A stretch of DNA of 64,000 nt from Malachius bipustulatus (Eukaryota; Arthropoda; Insecta; Coleoptera; Melyridae), in assembly GCA_910589415.1 (NCBI GenBank), contig OU342639.1, forward strand, positions 22,886,268 through 22,950,267, in the 5' to 3' direction. Below the pieces are notes generated by a model. It was not told the DNA's origin. It did not search any database and saw only the letters and a list, made by a program, of their open reading frames with translations. The translations under genes were made by a program, and so were the position numbers. Numbering within the stretch: position 1 is the stretch's first letter; each line of letters starts with the position of its first letter. Below are positions 32,246 through 43,731 of the stretch, in pieces.

Positions 32246-32371
32246 ATATTAAAAGTGATTGATTATGATTAAAATAATATTCGATAAGTTATTGCAATAA
32301 TTAATGAAATATTATTATTGTTTTGTTACTTAGCTGGTATTTTGAACTATATGTGCAACGGGTGGGAAGAT

Positions 32372-32559
32372 ATTGGGATTTCAAGGAAATTCTATTTCCT
32401 TGAACGTCGCCCTTCAGGTGTTCCTTATGACCGCTACCGCTCGTGTAACAAGATTCCCCATCTTCAACCTTCAAGGTATCAACACTTGTTGATTTCTCGT
32501 GTTAAATCAAACCACAAATATTAAATGTCTACTTATAATTTTTTTATATCGAACCAACA
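32372..32559 (+). mobile_element. 3' LTR remnant of the old BEL element
   Basis: Preceded by the purine-rich AACGGGTGGGAAGA (about 32358-32371). It resembles the split 5' LTR (18741-18897 plus 25599-25651) in the same block order and ends GAACCAACA. The match is diverged. The exact start is uncertain. Confidence 0.55.
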
Positions 32560-32785
32560 ATTTGGGACCACATATTAACATAGTTGGCAAAAACAAATAA
32601 ATACCTTAAAAAACCAAAGTTGCCAGGAATAAAAAATAACATACCTTGAGGTCGTTTCAAAATGAAAATTACGCTCTCGGGATATTTTAATTTTTCGTAC
32701 GCTTCAGGTTTCGAACGTTTCGGGTTGAAAAGAATGATCGCGGTTTAGTTTCATACAGTATAGTTTGTCAAAATTTATCCAACTT

Positions 32786-32895
32786 AGTGCTTAGATTTTT
32801 TAAAATCGCATGTCGTATTCAGAACACAGTCTTAAGGATCTGTTTGAAATTTCTCGTTTTGGAATAACGCGGATATCCCTTGATAAAGAATTTTT
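32786..32895. repeat. Right arm of the old, interrupted inverted repeat
   Basis: Inverse counterpart of 18519-18740 (see there). Together the arms suggest that the whole BEL stack sits in an older fold-back element or inverted duplication. Confidence 0.5.
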
Positions 32896-34978
32896 ATAAA
32901 CGTGGGGCGCAATCGATAATAGTAAAAGATGACTTCAACTAGGAAGTCGTCTTTCCGCTTGAAATCTCAGGTGTAACTGTTCACGCATCAATTAGATCGT
33001 CTATTGAACGCACCTCACGTTTATTGTTTTAAATTTCATTAATCGTGGAAAAACGAATTCCGTCTGAAAATTAATGAAACACTGTTATGGGGTTGCTGCT
33101 GTCAATTTTTCATTTCAGTCTCAACTTTTTTTTATGGAAGTGTGGACAATGGAAAACCGTGGACAAGCGAATGACTTTTATATTTTATAAAAATCGCAAT
33201 TACGAGGTCTGCATCTTTAAATTGTAAGAACAAGATCCGTGATACTATTATCTCTTTCGTTTTTCTGCTTTGTTTCTTTAGCAAATGAGCTATTTGTTAT
33301 TAAATTTACGTTAATTTATACCACGTTTGACCGTTCATTTATATAGTTATGCATTAAATGTTGTTTACTTAATTACTGGACGATTACGAGGTTGTCAGTT
33401 AGTCCAGGAGGTCTTATCAAGAGCACCCATCGACATGGGTATGTATGTGTACTTATGGATGGGTATTAGGTATTTAGGATTCTATGATTTGTTGTTCTAA
33501 TGTCTAAACTCTTCACATAGACTTCGCTAATCGGAAGATTTAGTGCATATTATAGTTTATATCTTGAATAAATAAAGTACTCCCTATGTATTTTAAAATG
33601 AAACATGCTCTACGATAAGAAAATAAAAGTGTTTACATTATGTTAAAGAGATAAGACAAAAATAATTACAACAAATATAAAACATGGTAGGGGGGTCATT
33701 TTCGAGACCGAAACACCTTGTGCATGACCATGGCAAGATGTTTGAACTAATTTTGTATGTATGCAGTCACCGAAATCTATTTAAACTGCTTGGAAATAGA
33801 ACAAGAATTTCGCGCCATTTCTTTCGATCTTCATTGCCACTGCCGTTAGGCAGGGTCCCCATTCCATTCACCAATATGAAATATATGTAAGAAGGAATAG
33901 TTTTAATAATAATTATCATTGTTACATCTTGCAGTGAAATCTGTTATATATGCTTATGTAACAAATATGCAGGTATTTAATAGGTACAGGTAACAGAATC
34001 TGAGATCTCGTGACATCGTTGAAATTAGTTTTAATTTTTTTAATAAGATTATTTTGCTATTCTCGTCTTTTATAATAAAAAGTTGTCACGTAACCAACAG
34101 CATGTTAGTATTATTATCATCATCTGAACCATGCATTCTTTTTTAGTTTTAGTGTGTATTATTATCGAGGATAAGCGTGTCATCATATGGCAATGAGCTG
34201 TACCTAAAATAGTCAATTAGGAGCTCTCTGCTATTATGTTTTGATGAATTTATCTGAATGATTATCATGCGAACAACTACATGATACATTGTTAACAACA
34301 ATTCTGTACCTATTAGTCGACGTAGGTACGTACCATTTCTAGGTAATGGGGAAATAGAAATGATTCCTTTTCCTTCCTATGATGACGAATCGAATAATTC
34401 AAATAGGTAACTCGCACGTATAATAGGACAGCTAACGATAAAAACTAGGGAATGAAATAAACGGGTTTAAAAATAATAATTCTTGGTTAGATATACCTAA
34501 ACCTATACCTAGGTAGGCATTTATAATTAGGCTGATGCCAATGCGGTGTTAATTTTTCAAGTTAGTTGGAAAGGCAGCAGGCTGAGAAAAACTCCAGTGT
34601 ATCTCGTATCAGTTTGAAGTTTCAAGTATTTTTTACTGCCCCGTCCCGCCTCATTATCATCATAAAAATTGAGAGGTACTTCAAGGAAATTATTGAATGC
34701 ATTTTCAGATTCAAGTAGGTAGGTATGCAATGAAAACTTACAAAATATACGTATTTACTGTTATTTTATTACACTATCGCTTTTTGAAACTTAAATGTCA
34801 ATAATTCTGTCAAAAAAAAAAAACGAATATTCTATTGTTGAAGAGAACAATTTTCAAGGTAAATAATTATAGCGACAAAATCAATAAGAACAGCGATGTG
34901 TAGCGCATTCCATAAACCAAAATAACCAACATTTTCTTAAAATAAAATATATGACGTGATGCATTTAGAAATTATCTT
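32896..34978. other. No gene or element recognised
   Basis: AT-rich, with scattered TACCTA/TAGGTA motifs. A 68-codon frame at 33684-33890 has no recognisable domain. If the exon at 34981-35067 is real, this is intron sequence. Confidence 0.45.
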
Positions 34979-34980
34979 AC

Positions 34981-35067
34981 ATTTCCTCGTCCTGAGGTTA
35001 ACGGCCAAGTATACAGCACTGGTTCTGCCCCCGCGGGAGAGTGTAATTTCAGCTCCATCGCACACAT
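34981..35067 (-). CDS. Putative first coding exon of a host gene
   Basis: On the minus strand, ATG at 35067 opens 29 codons (MCAMELKLHSPAGAEPVLYT, then WPLTSGRGN) and ends exactly at a consensus donor, GGAAAT|GTAAGA, in phase 0. An in-frame TAG lies 48 nt upstream of the ATG, so the start is the first available; Met4 (GCGATGG) is an alternative. The exon and its upstream flank (to about 35.3 kb) are GC-richer than the surroundings, as expected of a promoter and 5' UTR. I do not recognise the protein. The next exon was not found, so the gene may continue leftward through a long intron. Confidence 0.4.
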
Positions 35068-35330
35068 CCACTCAATTTTGGAAAAATTGATAGCGAACAC
35101 GTCTCCGAACTACATTTGTAATATTTTCTACTACCGAACGTGCATTTTGTTTTAATATTATCCAAAATTTTACACAGAAAAACACGCCATATCCGAGCTT
35201 GACGTTTGCGCACGCAACGACACCATTGACTCCGAACTAAACTAAACTACGAAATCCTCACAGCCGGCCGCGCGATGGAAAAAGTCTGACAATTCAAGCA
35301 ACTTATCGACCAAATTCCGGTCCCCGCCAT
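35068..35330 (-). promoter_or_regulatory. Possible promoter and 5' UTR of the putative gene
   Basis: This stretch has clusters of CpG (CGCGCGGCCGGC near 35270, GCGCACGCAACG near 35210) in an otherwise AT-rich region and lies directly upstream of the candidate start codon. No TATA box was pinned down. Support is compositional only. Confidence 0.3.
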
Positions 35331-35348
35331 CGGCGCCATCAGCTGGAT

Positions 35349-35371
35349 ATACATATATATATATATATATT
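35349..35371. repeat. (AT)n microsatellite
   Basis: A pure run of alternating TA, preceded by ATATACA. Confidence 0.9.
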
Positions 35372-35655
35372 TAGAGAGACAGACAATTCACATGACGTTA
35401 CGTCAATTTAAAAAATCCCAATTCCATAGGTACCAACAAAGTTGCTATTCGTCAGTCAATAAACTTTAAAACTTAAAAATGAATAACTGTCACGATCACG
35501 AAACTCTAAAACAACAATAGGTACTATGATACAGTACATTTTTATTGCCTACACGTCATAGCCATCGGCATTTCCTGAAGAAGAAGAGAAGACTGAAGTG
35601 ACTGAACTATAGGTACCTACTATAACCATAAACCCGTCAATCGTCATCACTCAAG

Positions 35656-35684
35656 CACAGAATAGACTAATAGTCTATTCTGTG
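35656..35684. repeat. Perfect 13-bp hairpin
   Basis: CACAGAATAGACT and AGTCTATTCTGTG are exact inverses around a 3-nt AAT loop, flanked by ACTCAAG on both sides. Likely a small palindrome; no T-run or gene context suggests a terminator. Confidence 0.7.
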
Positions 35685-36458
35685 ACTCAAGCTCAAATTC
35701 TCAAGGCACAGCACTAGAAAGAACTTTGAATTGAACTAGTTACTGTTTAAGTTAGAAAATAATCATAATTGCTGGCAATAATTTAAATAACATAGCGCAC
35801 GTTGGAATAATTGATCCGCTTCCGCATCATAGCATAGCATTTCGTGTCATATTTACAATACAATTATTCGAGTTATTCGACGTATTCTCTACCCAAGCCG
35901 TTTCTATTTTTAATATTCCTGACCTGACTGGTAGTAAAAATTAGATTGGGTACAATGAAAAGTTGATATGTCATTGTCATTTGAAAAGAAACAGAAAACA
36001 CTGAAAACAGATAAATGATAATGTACCGCTGGTTGCAGGCAGCAAGCAATAAATGTCTCTCATATAAACATTTCATTATAATAGGTACCTAAAACAATCG
36101 CTTGATGCATAAGTATACAACTATGTAATTAATCACGAATGTTAATTCGGATATATATCTGTAAAAACTCTGGTATTATATCAGTTATCTTTATTTTTAT
36201 ACAATTTACATGAATACCTAACCTAACTTATTCTATAATTAGTGTAACATCAACAACAACAATGCAACACATTGTCTCAAACATGCAGCATGAGTATTGT
36301 AATCAAAATATTGAATGGCCGACTTCGTCAAGAGGTCATATTTTCAAATGATCCCTACTATTCCATTCGAGGAACTTCAAAGTTTGTCGAAATGAAACAA
36401 CTAGCGCCTAAATAAATATTATATTGAATAATAAATGATAGTACGCAAAAGCAATAAA
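35685..36458. other. No gene recognised
   Basis: AT-rich with no recognised coding sequence or bounded element. Confidence 0.45.
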
Positions 36459-36899
36459 AGCATAGGCAACCATTCATACATAGAGCCATTAAAAATTGAA
36501 CCCTTGTGGCATATTATTTATTTGTTGTTTCAATAACTACGTCCTGGGTAGGCGCAGGCGATGATCCAATAATTATTGAGATCAACCAATCTAGAGTTTG
36601 TTGAAAATCACTTCAAGGCTTCCAATATCGTACTTACTTATTGAAAATCATACAGAATCGTGGGTAATAAAAGTGAGAACCCCCCCTAAAGCATAGGCAA
36701 CCATTCATATAGGAGAGCCATTAAAAATTGAAAATTGAACCCAGAACGCGATTCGCGATTTCATAGATTAGGTAATTCATTACGTCCTGGATACGCGATA
36801 ATACAATAATTATTGAGATCCATCATTTAAGAGTTTGTTGAAAACCAAGACTTCAAGAGCCTAATATCGTATCGAAAATCCTACAGAATCGTAGTATGA
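36459..36899. repeat. Two-copy tandem duplication, about 210-bp units
   Basis: Units at about 36459-36665 and 36690-36899 share GCATAGGCAACCATTCATA, GAGCCATTAAAAATTGAA, TACGTCCTGG, CAATAATTATTGAGATC, AGAGTTTGTTGAAAA and CCTACAGAATCGT-type blocks. Divergence and indels show that it is not recent. Confidence 0.75.
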
Positions 36900-37155
36900 T
36901 ACAACCAAAACCAAATATTCAGACTATAATTCTCCGCTCTTTACATGTATTGGAAAGGCATCAAAAATAGGAACGCCATCTGCTGCCTCGAGCTGATAAC
37001 TACACAAAACCAAATATAAATTTAAAAAAATAAAAAAATCACGGACATTAGAGACATATAAAATTATGATAAAGAGTACGGAAGATAATCTTCTCTCTCT
37101 GTTCGATCGCTGTAGCGATCTGAGAGAAAATAGGATTCTCTCTTCAATATAGTGA

Positions 37156-38052
37156 CTTTTTAGCAGTGTTAGGAAAGATCATTTCTAAAAAGATCTAGAT
37201 TAGATCAAAGATCATTTAAAAATTAGAGATCTAGATCAGATCATAGATCTCGAAATTGAAAATGATCTAGATCAAAGATCAGATCGTGTATCAAATAAAA
37301 GATCTGAGTTTTAGATCACTAAATAGATCAAATTTTTTTTTCAACATAAATTTCAAAGTTTTCATTATACCCCACAAATGTTGACTTCCACATTAAAATA
37401 TTTTCAAGTGTTCCGTTAGCGCTTGGATTACTATCTCCATAGTGACGTCATGCGCAGCGCGGACGAGTTTTCAGTCTCAGGCTGACATACCTTGTGTAGT
37501 TGTATGTTGTATCATGGTTTTATCTTTTATTTGTTTCATCAGTTATTTTTACAAAATAAGGCTAGGAATTTTTTCTTTGTTCACTGTGCACCATATACAC
37601 ACATACCCTTATACTCACAGACTTATTATACTGTGCCTTGCCTTTGGCATGGCCAAATAAATAAAGAAAAAAGCAAGTAATTTATGGCTATTATTCTATG
37701 TCATGGAGTTAAAACTATTAAAAATAAGCATCGAAATCATTAGAATCGTAAACAGTTATGTTTGATTAAATGAAGTTGACACAGACACAGAATTGTAAGA
37801 TTTTGGTATATGGCCTTCACATTATTTCTATATTTAGCCAGCTTTATTTAATTAAACTTGCATTTTTATTGAAAAAACTTTATCAATAAAAAAGATCTAG
37901 AAAAAAGATCCTAGATCGAAAAAAACTGATCTAGATCAGATCATAGATCTTTCATGTCAAAAGAATCTAGATCAGATCATAGATCTCAATATATGATCTA
38001 GATCAGTGATCTAGATCGAAAGATCTAGATCGGTCACAACACTGCTTTTTAG
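37156..38052. mobile_element. hAT-type non-autonomous element with 8-bp target duplication
   Basis: The element runs 37164-38044 with ends CAGTGTTAGGA and ...ACAACACTG. CTTTTTAG is duplicated at 37156-37163 and 38045-38052. Dense GATCTAGATC/AGATCAGATC words fill about 200 bp at each end, as subterminal repeats often do in hAT elements. The middle (about 37330-37860) is different: it starts near a CpG-rich TGACGTCATGCGCAGCGCGG block and reaches CCAAATAAATAAAG, a poly(A)-signal-like word. The overlapping 72- and 62-codon frames have no known domain. No transposase. Confidence 0.85.
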
Positions 38053-38110
38053 TTACCTACCTACTTCTCATGGTTGATTTCTGTGCTGACGCGAACATCG
38101 AACGGATACA

Positions 38111-38946
38111 ATAGACGCCGTCAGTGTGACGTCACAGGGCGGGGCTAAGCGGTTCTGGTTCCATACAAACAAACCCTTCACGTGGTCATTGTTGTCAGTT
38201 GTCGTGGTTTTTCCTGAAGTTTGACGTGATGTTTTCACCCCCGCTTCCGCCAGTCGCCAATTGCCATTGACATCGAAGTGATTAGTGATGCCAATGATGC
38301 CATTATTGATGCTATTAGTGAATGAATAGTGAATACTGAATATTTTATTATCGTTAAAATTAGGCAGTTCAGTTAGGTACTTTAATAGTACGTCTGTCGG
38401 TAAATTTATTTATTGATTGAGTGGTTTGATTTGGGTGTTCCCGTTAAATTCCAAGTTTATCCTCAGTTTGTTTTACGAAGAAACCAAAAAATTTTCCAAA
38501 GGTGAAAATGCTGTAGAATCTGACCATGTTGAGAGAATGGAGTTCGCGGCGGCACTTAAAATAATTCGTGGAACAGTACCCGCCAGCATGAAAAACAAAA
38601 CCTAATACCTAGCGTTGAAGTAAGAATATCCTGCTAGCAAATTCAACAGGTAGTGGCAATGGGTTAATTGTTTTTTTTAATTTACAGATTGAATTGAAGG
38701 ATGATTATCTCATTGGGAAAAGTATAGTTGTTGTCCTAAGGGTATAGAATGCCATCACATTTGCAGCACTTTTGATACTTTTGAAGTTCTACTAATGAGA
38801 GACCTCATTAGAGCTTTGATGTTTGACGAGACAACTTCCATCAGAACTGGCAAACCTGTAAACGTCAAACCTGTAAACAACGTTTGTTTGTATGGAACCC
38901 TGGCCGTTGGCCCCGCCCACTGACGTCATCACTGTCGGCGTCTATA
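38111..38946. mobile_element. Inverted-repeat element with TGACGTCA-containing ends
   Basis: ATAGACGCCGTCAGTGTGAC, GGGCGGGGC and GGTTCCATACAAACAAAC at the left are mirrored at the right (GTTTGTTTGTATGGAACC, GCCCCGCCC, CACTGTCGGCGTCTAT). The termini are about 65 bp. Inside, a 62-codon frame (38417-38605) followed by a GTAAG word could be a captured exon, but no domain is recognised. The target duplication is not clear. Confidence 0.65.
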
Positions 38947-38995
38947 GACATAGACGCAACAAGTGATTGACGGATAAAAGATTTATTAAGGGTAT

Positions 38996-39007
38996 GTTCC
39001 GTAAGTC
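38996..39007. repeat. Target-site duplication of the SINE, left copy
   Basis: GTTCCGTAAGTC is repeated exactly at 39242-39253. Confidence 0.9.
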
Positions 39008-39241
39008 TTTTTTTTTTTTAAAGGGGGAGCATCGGTCTTCCCTGTGTAGGTAAGACAAAGTCGCTCTACACCGGTAATATGGGTTTGGAGCCTCTTGCTC
39101 ATACACCCAGCCTCAAGTATGCCAAATAAATTGTAGAGACAACACAGACACCCAGAGCCTTCAGCGAGAATCGAACTCAGTCCGACGGATCCAGCGATCA
39201 AGCAGTTCTCGCTACTTAACTGCGAGGCCACGCCAGGCTCA
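39008..39241 (-). mobile_element. tRNA-derived SINE, full length (about 234 bp)
   Basis: On the minus strand the head reads GAGCCTGGCGTGGCCTCGCA, with an A-box-like TGGCCTCGCAGTTAAGTAG and the B box GAGTTCGATTC. A tRNA-unrelated body and an A-rich tail (TTTAAAAAAAAAAAAG) follow. Exact 12-bp duplications flank it. RNA polymerase III would transcribe it. A 3' fragment of the same family lies at 28388-28452. Confidence 0.9.
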
Positions 39242-39479
39242 GTTCCGTAAGTCAACCTGGTTAACCGCTCCGGTTGACAGTTTGTTTGGTATGGTTTTCT
39301 TGCGGGTCACTGAAAACCGGTTACTTTTACGAACCGCTCGTTCGACTACGTCATTTAATTGACAAATGAAATTTGATGATTATTTATAAATAACGTTCAT
39401 CAGAACTAGCAATCAGCATAATTTTATATAATATGAACTAAAAACGTGTTTTAATTACTAAACTACCTACTTATATTAC

Positions 39480-39644
39480 CACCCAAGTGAGTATGGTTCA
39501 CACTAAGAATTCCGAATTCTGCGACTTGGAGCGTGGAATTCCGAATTAAAACTATAAGAATTCCAACTTTAAACTTGGAATTCCGAGTTGAACCACTTGA
39601 ACCTAAGAATTCCAACTATTTAAACTCGGAATTCCGACTTTAAA
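39480..39644. repeat. AATTCCGA-type minisatellite, left part
   Basis: Repeated words AAGAATTCCAACTTTAAACT and CGGAATTCCGA (units roughly 20-40 bp, variable) up to the element end at 39645. The same words resume at 43010, so the element appears to have inserted into the repeat. Confidence 0.75.
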
Positions 39645-42600
39645 CCCAGCAAACACCAGGACATGCTAAGCACGTAGCATACACATAGCAGTGGTAGCAT
39701 GTTACATCCCCATTAAAGTGCTCACGATGTCCATGGTAGGTGCTCAAGTACGAGTAATGTCAGCAACCTGCTAGCATTAGCGACACATGTCTGACACTCC
39801 ACCCATAAACTTCTTGAGCACATTACTGATACACATGTCAAACATGTCTCCTAGACACATTAATGTCAGCAACAAACACACACTATAGACACATGTCTGA
39901 CACAGCACAGATGAAATATGTTGAGCACATTACTGATACATATGTCTAGCACGAAATGTACACACCTCACATAGACATACTTATTCTTCAGGGTTTTTTC
40001 CGGGATATATCCTAGGTAGGTATAGAGTTTGTCCCCGCAGATAAATGAAACGACTCTTATAACAGATAAATAATTTCCATTTTGAATTTTAATTTTTTGC
40101 TTGATTAAAGACTTATTTCTAACATTATTATTTTTGCTTTGAAAAATAATCATGGATTGTAAATAAAAAAAAAAACATCTATTTTTCAGTGGAGTAAACT
40201 GTCTCTTTCATGTAAATGCAATAAAAAGTTAAGTATTTAAAAAAGTTGTTAAGAATCAACATTTAGGTTTATACTAAATTTCATATTTTTTGTTAAAAAA
40301 ATTAAATTTATATAAGTACCTACCTATTTGTAAAATAAACATAAAATAAATGAAAAATCATATTTAGCCTTAAATTTTGGTATAAAGACCTTAAATTGAT
40401 TCTAAACAACTTTTTAAATAACTTTTTGTCGTATTTGCCAATAAATGACACTTTTTTAATTCACAGAAAACTAGAAAAGTTTTTCAAAATTTCCAAGACA
40501 TACTTAGATACTTGTTTTTTCACAATGAAAATAGTTAGTCTAACATACAATAATAAAAAATCTAATCTAAGACAATAATTAAAAAATAAAAAAAAATAAA
40601 AAAAATAATTAAAAAAAAGTCTTTGACCAAGCAGAGCTGAACGCCAAAAAATTAAAATTCAAATCGAGAACTTTTTATCTTTTATAAGACTCTTTTCACC
40701 TATCCGGGAACACACTGTATAATAAATGATTAATGCACACAAAACATAATAAAAATAATATAATTTATTGAAAAATGTAAAACACTTCTAACATAATATG
40801 AATTATTAAACATAAAAACATTTACAAAAATTATAAGAATCTACTAAATATTTTAGAAAACTCCAATTCGTATGAATTCAAAATTAAAAGAGCATAAGAA
40901 ATATACTGGTATTACAAAAAAAAACTATCTAAAGTAAAAAAAATTAAGTACTAATTTATCACATATTTAAAAAAAAAAAACCGGAAAAAATTGAAACTTA
41001 AAAGCGCATAAGAAAGCATGCACTTAAATATTACAAAAATATTGAAAAATTTAAATATAAAGTATGTATAAACAAAAAGAAAAAATAAAAGCTTATAAAA
41101 TAATTTTAAAAATTCGAACTTCAGAGAATTCAAACTTAAAATAGCAGGTATAAAAACATAATTAAGACTTACAATAGGAGGTATAAAAAAAACTCAAAAT
41201 GTAGAAAAGTAGCACAAAAATAATTACTATATTTAGTTCATATTCTTCTTGCTTGAATGAGCTTGCTTTGAGTGATGCAGTCATTCACCACAATACGCAA
41301 CTTCATAGGGACACTAATTACATCTGAAACAAAAGGTAACTAATTCAGGACAATCAACATTTTTTTTAGATTGAATAGACATTATTGGTTGCAACTTGGT
41401 ACAGAACTGAAAGATATGGTTCAAAAAATGCATGAACCTTTACTTGGCATTAAAAAATTACATTAAGTAAGGTACTTTTCTGTACAAAGTTGGAATCAAC
41501 TTGAAGAAAACATTTGATAATTTTTATTGAAAAAAATAATAAAAAAATAAATATTAAAATTAAAATAATTATAAAAGGTATTTTACGATCAATTTTATTG
41601 TATTGATTATACTTTTTTAAAGTATTATTTTTAAGTTTTTTACATTTTTATACATTTTATGAGTGAACAAGGGACCAATAATCGGCCCCGAAACGTCTCA
41701 ATTTTTTATAAAAATCTTTTGGAAAAATAATATATTTTTATCGAAGAACCTAACCCCAGATAAATTTAGAAGAAAAAAAAATCAAATTAAAGAATACAAG
41801 CACCCAAAATACAAAAACACTGAATGAAACAATATTCTACGAAAAAAAAAAAACGAGAGTACAGACAATTATTAATAATTATAATAAGTAAAGAATAATT
41901 TCTTCATGTTTGATATTAGGCAACCTGCACCGAGTGAATTTTCATAAAAAAAGTTTATTCCTGCAAATATATACATCAGGGTCGTAATACCTACAATTTA
42001 AAACCATTTTGGATTTACTACACAATTAAAAATTTTCTATCAAAGCTGAAGTTTTCACTTAAGAACGCCCTATATTTGTTTTTGATAATTCTATTCTTAC
42101 TCAAACCAACTTGTTTAATGTAGGAAACGTGAATAAAAAAAAAACAGTTTTTCAACCTGGAATTAAATCACACAAAATTTTTAAATTTTATCTCTAGAAC
42201 TTAACTATTTCAAAAAATCATTTGCAAATATGTAATTTCTTTGAAAATGCAAATTTTGAAAACTCAAAAAAGGATAGATTGTTCACATACCTTTTATATC
42301 TGTGCCAATCAATGTGGTACTATTACACAGTTAGTGTTATTTCTTTGTATCAGCCAAGAACACTGCACAGTGCACAGCAAATCATCTTCAAAAATTCAAT
42401 AAAACCAAATCGTAGGTACCTACACAGGTAGGTAGTATTTGGGGCGGTTAGTTGGCCATGTATATAAATTGTCTTAAGTAAAAGTCCCTCAATAAAATTA
42501 CAGATATAACAACTTACCTTAACAGACGGGAAGAGGAAAATTAAGATATCTTCTGTCTTTACTTGCTATTGAAGAAAAAATAATAACACAGCTAACACTG

Positions 42601-43009
42601 CTAACAGTCACTACTTAGTGAAAACATGCGCGAATTAATACACAAATTACTTTTAGATGGTGTTATTCTGATATTTGATCGGTGAAACTTGGATAAAATT
42701 TAGCTGATTAGAATACAGGAACTCTCAAACTTGGAACACTGACACAGAGACATAAACGACATACACTGGCTGTGAGTTGTGAGTGGTCTGACGCCAGTTA
42801 ACACATAAAACACAAAGGACAAAGGTATGCCTCGTTATAGTGTGCGGGAGACATCGCCGAGATGTGTTGTACTGGTGCTACTGTTACAACGCCAAATATG
42901 TCTCAAGAGGATGTGTCAGACACATCAGATGCACGTAGACAAGAGACATCCTTTTCGCACTCAGAGGCGATATGCACAACATGTAACATGTCACAGAATG
43001 TTTGCTGGG
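39645..43009. mobile_element. 3.4-kb non-coding element with CCCAGCAAACA termini
   Basis: CCCAGCAAACA starts the left side and TGTTTGCTGGG closes the right side. Next to each end are 150-300 bp rich in ACATGTCTGACAC/GTGTCAGACACAT-type words: 39660-39970 at the left (many TAGACACATGTC units) and 42830-43000 at the right. The core is very AT-rich with no coding domain, and short frames are incidental. Superfamily is not decided. The target duplication was not resolved because the flanks are minisatellite. Confidence 0.7.
41655..41725 (+). other. Penelope-like tail with worn hammerhead-like core
   Basis: ATGAGTGAACAAGGGACC, a short loop, CGGCCCCGAAACGTC and later ATCTTTTGGAAAAATA resemble the hammerhead-containing repeats of Penelope-like elements (TGA, stem II GGGAxC/GxCCC, GAAAC, GTC). 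The first conserved box is incomplete. Weak support; a covariance-model search would decide. Confidence 0.35.
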
Positions 43010-43200
43010 AACTAAGAATTTCGAGTTCAAACTAAGAATTCCGACTTTAAACTCGAAATTTCGACTTTAAACTTTGGAATTCAGAGTTCAAACTAAGAAT
43101 TTCGAATTTCGACTTCGAACTCGGAATCCGAGGTAAAACTAAGAATTCCAACTTTCAACTTGGAAATCGGATCTTAAACTATAAGAATTCCGATAGTTTT
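43010..43200. repeat. AATTCCGA-type minisatellite, right part
   Basis: Continuation of the repeat at 39480-39644: AACTAAGAATTCCGACTTTA, AAACTCGAAATTTCGACTT and similar variable units. Confidence 0.75.
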
Positions 43201-43257
43201 CAATACCACAAAAGTAAAATCAAACTTAAAAATAATAAAAAGTTAATAAAAATGAAA

Positions 43258-43470
43258 AGCCTTCCTGAAATCGTAATTGATTCCGGGCTGGTGTGCCGTG
43301 GTCCATGCGATTTGCTCCGAACGTTTGACTACAGCTGCGGTAGACATCATCAGCGGTTACGTGTGCGCGAGCGATTGCTTCCACTCCTGGTATTCACTGA
43401 TGATAACTAACTGAACTGGTAGTCATTTCAATAGAACAAGCCGGCCGTGAAAGCCTATACACACATCAAA
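43258..43470 (-). mobile_element. Penelope-like fragment with hammerhead-like motif
   Basis: On the minus strand GCTGATGATGTCTACCGCAG, then CTGTAGTCAAACGTTCGG (plus positions about 43317-43355) shows CTGATGA, a stem II of CTAC/GTAG type and AAACGTTC, the layout of hammerhead motifs in Penelope-like elements. The usual GAAA is changed to CAAA, so it is probably inactive. The outer words GGCTTTCACGGCCGGC and CCCGGAATCAATTACG have partial relatives near 13.25-13.31 kb. Confidence 0.4.
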
Positions 43471-43731
43471 AAACCTCCACATTGATAATGATTGTCATTA
43501 TTTATGTAAGAAATCCACAACAACAAATGCACGAGACGAATTCGTAATCAGCACGTGAGCGAAGGAAATCTCCATTTATAAGCCCTGTATTTGTAGGTAA
43601 GTAAATGTTGATTTAATTACATTATGAGCCCTTTAAATAGTAGGTATGTATGTGTAAGTATGTACCTACACGGAACTAAACCTAAATTTAGAACTGAAAT
43701 AATGTTTTACTTTACTTTTACTACTAAAAAC
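43471..43731. other. Edge of the satellite: one diverged monomer piece
   Basis: CAACAACAAATGCACGAGAC, then GAATTCGTAATC at about 43515-43550 is a clearly diverged part of the 127-bp monomer. The rest is AT-rich. Decaying copies at the boundary are typical of satellite edges. Confidence 0.6.

Noticed and set aside
39008..39241. A functional tRNA gene
   Set aside because: A and B boxes are present, but there is no foldable cloverleaf with anticodon, and the unit has a body, poly(A) tail and target duplication. It is a SINE.
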